Below, one piece after another: positions 58,990 to 64,000 of a stretch of 64,000 nucleotides of DNA. This stretch comes from Macrotrachela quadricornifera (taxonomy: Eukaryota; Rotifera; Eurotatoria; Philodinida; Philodinidae), in contig JAJEKB010001370.1 of assembly GCA_022393335.1 (NCBI GenBank), positions 1 through 64,000 on the forward strand. Reading direction: 5' to 3'. Each line of letters opens with the position of its first letter. The stretch's first letter is position 1. The notes beneath the pieces were generated by a model. It was not told the DNA's origin and searched no databases. It saw nothing but the letters and a program-made list of their open reading frames with translations. Position numbers and translations under genes: made by a program.

Positions 58990-61900
58990 ACAAAAATTCA
59001 TTTTTTTTTTCTTAATTTTTGCTTTTGATTTGTTTTTTTCTTTCAAACATATATAAGTGAATCTATTGATTATTATAACATAATCTGCACTCGAGAAAAC
59101 GAAAAAAAAAAAAAAAAGAAGAAGAATATTTACATTTAGCAAAGTTTTCTTTTTTTGTTCATTTGTTTCTGCTATTATTTTTCTTTGCAGTTTTGTGCAC
59201 ACAGCAATGTTTGTTTGTTTGTTTGTTTTTTTTGGAACATACATCTTTGTGTGTATGTAGTTGAATATGATCTTATAAAACAAAAGAATATATTAGTTAC
59301 TATTTAATTTATTCATTATGAAAATGTTTATAAAAATAATTAAAATAATGAAATAGAATTTTGTTTTACTTTGAATAAGTTCAGATGATATTATTTAGTT
59401 TAATTTATATTGATATAAAACGTTCAGCTATCAGACACACTTGTGTGAAGGAAATGATTAAATATACAGTACTGTAGACAATTATAAGAATAGACTTTTT
59501 TTTTAAATACATTTCTGTTTGATCTCTCGGATAGTGCAGTCAATTTTGATCATTTCGAATTTCGAGTTTATGCAAATACAAATTTATTAAAAATCGTATT
59601 AGATAGGGAAGACTTTTTGCAACAAAATAGAATATTTCGTAGTTCTGATAAACATCTTCAAAGAAAGATAACGATAATTTAAAATCATAAAACATTTTTT
59701 TGTATCAAATTTAGCTTGAGAATATCGATTTTTTTGTGTTTTAAATGTTAAAATGTTGTTGTTGTCTTTCTCGAAAATTGTTCGTCAAAACTCAAAAAAG
59801 TTTTATTATGTAGCAAAAAAGAGTTCTCATCTAGATTTTCTTTCAGTAGCTATAAAAACTGACTAATGTTTTTTCAAAGACAAATTTTTCAATAAATTCA
59901 CATTTGCAAAAACTTGAAATTCCAAATGACCAAAACTGAATGTACTATCGGAGAGATCACATGGAAATATACATCTTTAAATACACAAAGTATTACAAGT
60001 AAAAAAAAGATAAAACAGTCTCTTATAATAGTTTTATTCAGCATTGTATATTGTAAAAATATAAAATGATTCAAACTCTACAATTGAAGTAATGTTCATC
60101 TGTCTGACTATGACCGCTTCATATCACTGAAATATATTTAAATGCAATAGTGTTTTTCTCGTATATACATTATTATTGTTAAATATAAATGGCTATCGAA
60201 ATAACATACTTTCAAGAAGAGAGATCTTCACCTTAAAACGATCTCATAAGAAATTATTCGAATGATTTTAATCAGAGTTATCTGAAGTGTATCGAATCGC
60301 CTTTAGTCTTTCCTTTTTGATGTAGTTGACTTGAAAAAAATTATATCAAATATCAATATACTATTATTATAAAATTTTCTTTGATTCTGTACATTTTTTA
60401 TTATCATTAATCATAATTATTTGATTACAATAAAGATAAAATTTTACATATATTTCATTATAAAGCATTTAATAAAATAAATATACATAAAAACATTACA
60501 AAATCTTTTTACAATAAACAAATAATTACGCAATTAACTACTTGAAAAAAAAAACTTACGGATTTTCTTATATCAACAAAATTTTATAATCTTTCAAACT
60601 ATTAAAGATTATTCGAGCTTATTTAAATAATTATAATGATTGATCTAAGTTAATAATAAGATATATTTGTTTCTATTTATATTAAAGAATGTTGATATCA
60701 TTTTTAATAATTTAAAAATGTGTGAATACTGTCCTTTATTGTATATAAATGATGATATGAACAATAAATGGTTAAAAATAAAATTTGTATTAGACAATAA
60801 ATAATAATTCTTTCGATCATTTTTTTCTTCATCAAATGCAATATTTTAACATTGTATACCTCCAATCAATTGCGTAGTTTGTCAATTTTATTCTCCTCCC
60901 TAATTCATTTCATTTTTTTCGCTTTACATTTGAATACTTCAACATTCTTTTTTGTCTCCATTTAACGACAATTATATGAACATCTATTAAAATGTGTTCG
61001 ATAATGTATTCGACTACTTGATCAAGTGTTTTTCAACTTTATAACAAGACAAAGAAAAAAGAATAAGTCGGCAAACAAAAGACGTTTACACTCAATACGA
61101 TGTATATGTTTGTTGACTAATCATCATTATACCCAGCAGCAATTAGTTATAGAATCACACAAAATACATTCATTTTCATATAAGTCGTGTTTGTATTATC
61201 AATTGTATCAGTTTACACTGTATTACAGTTTGATTATAAAATAAATTTTTAGGAAAATTAATTATTATCATAATTACAGTAAACAATATTTTTTTTTTGT
61301 GTCAAGGTCACATCTATAATTGTATATTATATTGATAACCATCGTAATAGAAGAGAAAAAAAGAAATAAATTGAAAAGGAGATGTACAAAATCTACAAAC
61401 ATATATAGTGATAGTTACCTGATTGTTGCGCATGACTAGTTCATTAAAAAATTATAGAGGATATTGCAATATCAAGTCATTCAAAAGAAATGTACAATAT
61501 GAATGTATGAAATTTCCAAGAAAATCATTATTATTAGAAATGGATTACTTATTATTTGATTTCGAAATAGAAGAATGATGTTAACATGAGATAGATGAAG
61601 ATGAAGACTGATTGATGTCCATCGAATCAAAATTCATAGAAAGTGTAACAGATTACAGAACTAAATTTTCCATAATTTTTAATTTAATTAAACTGTGCTA
61701 TATATAATTGAAAGATAAAATTCGATAATCTTTTAACCCTAAGACTCATTTTTAATGAAGATGCTCAAATTTGAAATAACAAATAATTCTTGTAAAATAA
61801 GAATATCTTAATGAATATTTAATTTTTATTAGTATTAACAATATTAGATCATTCAATTTTATTTTAAATAAGCAGAATCCGTTCGATTTTTTCTTCATTT

Positions 61901-62512
61901 TTTTTAACTTAAATTAAATCTTTCGATATTATATGTCCATCCTTTTTCTTTCCAATATCTTTCCTTTTAATAGTATATGATAATTTATCTATGATTAAAT
62001 ATCTCTCATTTCATTTACATATCCGAACAACGTATCATCCCCGATCAATCAATTTCTTTTTTGCTCGCTTTTCGTATTCAAACTATGCACATACATTTTC
62101 TCTTTACATTGATTGGCTTGTTAATGTATATACCTATACTTTTAAAGAGAAAAAAAAAAAGAGAAAGAGAAAATCGTTTATGATTACTAAAAACAACCAC
62201 TTTTCTTTTAACATTACTGTCACCTAGTCACAAGCATAAATATACATTCTCGCTTATGTGTACATCGTTCGTTTTTTTCTATTAAATATTTGCAAAACAA
62301 TTATCGCAAAGAAAATTGACAAACAGCGAGCGTAGACACACGTCACCGATTGGTGGAATAAAAGAAGAGAGAGAGAGAGAAGGAAAAAAGAAAGAGAGAG
62401 AAGAGAGAAAGAGAGACGACGAACAAGATCGATTAGCGACTACATTATTGACTACAGACTGTCAAAAGAAAGTAAGAATAACTGAGAGTGAAATCTAAAT
62501 AACAACAATACA
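58990..62512. other. Non-coding region between GGNBP2 and the homeobox gene
   Basis: No gene supported. It contains one long inverted-repeat element (59516-59962), a TTTG microsatellite near 59208-59229 and, near 62357-62420, a GA-rich purine tract just upstream of the homeobox gene start that may be part of its 5' UTR or promoter. Confidence 0.5.
59516..59962. mobile_element. Foldback MITE, about 450 bp
   Basis: TTTGATCTCTCGGATAGTGC at the left end is mirrored by GTACTATCGGAGAGATCACA at the right end. The next 50 bases also mirror each other (TTTTGATCATTTCGAATTTC against GAAATTCCAAATGACCAAAA), and weaker similarity continues inward so that most of the unit pairs with itself. No coding potential. 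Confidence 0.75.
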
Positions 62513-64000
62513 ATGTATCCACTTCCGCACTATTCCGATGCGCTCAAACAATTTCCATCGGCTGCTCTTACAGCTTATTTTGCTAGTGGTGGTGGTAATA
62601 CAAATAATGGAAATGCAATGGCAACTACCGGTGGTCATCATCCATTGGCCGCAGCAGCGGCTGCAGCTGCAGCTGTTGTTTCACACAATAATCCATTTTC
62701 TATTGATAATATACTTGCTCCACGTCCTCGTTTACCAGTACCTTTATCTCCTTATTATGGTTCAACATCAGCAAGTACTGCTCAAGCTGCTGCTGATTTT
62801 TATTGTAAGTATATTGAAATATGTTTTCGTTGTTCTATTCTTATCTACAATCATCCACGAATATAAAAAGGTGTTAGAGCGAAAAGTTATGATATATATA
62901 TACCTTCCCGTTTTTTTTTGTATATTTGCTTATGATAAACGTGTTTAATTGTTGGTATGGTCAGTGATTCATTATAACTAGATGTTTATTTCCGAATCGT
63001 CACCTGTTTTAGTAATAACGTCAAGTTATTGATGTTATTATATTCAATAGGACAGAAAGTTCAAAGAGGAGAAGAAAAAAAACTGATTGTTCATGTAAAT
63101 ATACAATGATTTTATGCTAGTGGGCACATTCTGTATAAGATACTAGCTAATTATAGATATTTCTTTGAAAAGAAAAAAAAATTAGTTTAAGAATTAAAAT
63201 AAATAAATCAATAAACAATAAGTTAATATCTGATGTTTATTTTAAAGCATATCCTGCATTACAAAATTTTTTTGCTGCTGCTACAATGGCTCAAAATCAT
63301 AAACGAAAACGACGACATCGAACAATTTTTACTGAAGAACAACTTGAACAATTGGAAGAAGCTTTTAATCGAACACATTATCCTGATGTTATGATGAGAG
63401 AAGGTAAAAGAAAAAGATTTTTTTCTTTTAAAAATTTAATAAAAATAATTTTTATTTTAGATTTAGCAATGAAAATTGATTTAAAAGAAGAACGTGTTGA
63501 GGTAAATATTTGTATTTAAATAATTGACTTTCTAAAATCAGATGAAGAAATGAACTTTGCCTATTGGGCTTATTAAAGACCGTGAGAAGCTTTTATCAGT
63601 ATATTAGTCTAGTGGAAGAAAGCACTTGGTCATAATGTCGAGTGGTTTAAAAATCGTATTCATTTTCTTTATATCTTGTATAACAAAAAGAAGAGTTGAT
63701 TTCTCACACTGCCTCTGGCTGACAATGCAATCGATCGTTCGATTGTTGTTGTTGACATGACGACTTTTCTGGTGTATATTGTTAGTATTGCTTCTTGTCT
63801 AAAAGAATCATCTATGAATTGCCTTTTATTGACAGAAGCAATTGCACGATTTAGTTCATCGTTTGCCAATTATCCGCTGATTGCTGACTAAATAAACTTG
63901 ATTGAACCCAAATGAAAGCAAAAGAAAGATCAGCTATTTATATTTAAAAGTGATGACAAAAGAAAAAGAAAAACTGAGTGGTAAAGCTGGGATCATCCAA
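62513..64000 (+). CDS. GSC: Goosecoid-type homeobox transcription factor (3' part outside window)
   Basis: Developmental transcription repressor of the goosecoid family. Visible exons: 62513-62804, 63248-63403 and 63461-63501, with phases in agreement; at least one more exon must follow beyond the window. The N-terminal exon has an Ala run (after HHPL), and the goosecoid eh1/GEH repression motif [16 protein letters not shown], which recruits Groucho. Exon 2 starts the homeodomain with [20 protein letters not shown] and [14 protein letters not shown], continued in exon 3 by [14 protein letters not shown]. Helix 3 (VWFKNRRAKWR) is not in place: exon 3 ends at a GAG followed by GTAAAT. A GA-rich tract precedes the gene. 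The combination of eh1 motif and homeodomain start makes goosecoid the best call. Confidence 0.88.

Noticed and set aside
63669..63869. 66-residue minus-strand frame at the right edge
   Set aside because: No recognisable domain; lies in a probable goosecoid intron.

Overview
The window is animal (metazoan) nuclear DNA, very AT-rich, with many short introns (mostly 45-80 nt) that follow GT-AG rules. Three things point to a rotifer, most likely a bdelloid: a decayed LDLa/EGF receptor of a type I associate with bdelloid gene expansions, a two-DNA-binding-domain nuclear receptor, and splice acceptors that sit directly on start codons, as expected for spliced-leader trans-splicing. The species call is inference. 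All gene models were joined by hand from reading frames and splice sites, and most close exactly in frame.

Layout, left to right. 1-4592: a broken LDLa/EGF receptor pseudogene (minus) and non-coding DNA. 4593-7798: a 2DBD nuclear receptor (plus) with a mariner-type MITE in one intron. 7976-10408: a nicotinic-type Cys-loop receptor alpha subunit (minus) with a charge-reversed selectivity ring. 10409-15062: non-coding, with the relic of a Penelope-like retroelement. 15063-16030: a short parkin-like RBR protein (minus). 16879-20179: a WSC-like/C-type-lectin membrane protein (plus), followed 157 nt later by ubinuclein (20337-25000, plus) in an operon-like arrangement. 25001-26803: three foldback elements in a row. 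26804-27787: an unknown type I membrane protein (minus). 29504-32729: a PTB-family splicing regulator (minus) showing only RRM1 and RRM2. 35502-36398: CFAP95 (minus), head to head with a dystrotelin/dystrobrevin-like gene (36717-39013, plus), then SPT4 (39449-39808, plus). 40172-41116: an intronless orphan GPCR (minus). A 10-N assembly gap lies at 41276-41285. 44952-50171: a WNK kinase (plus). 50172-54162: non-coding with repeats. 54163-55302: RNase H1 (minus), head to head with GGNBP2 (55545-58989, plus). 62513-end: a goosecoid-type homeobox gene (plus), cut by the window edge.

Most genes are conserved single-copy animal genes with unrelated roles (chromatin, transcription elongation, splicing, cilia, osmosensing kinase, R-loop removal, development). 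The unexpected content lies in altered family members (the parkin-like protein lacking catalytic partner residues, the nAChR with Arg at -1', the apparently two-RRM PTB) and in about nine different small inverted-repeat elements in introns and intergenic DNA. No CRISPR array, virus or bacterial operon was seen.
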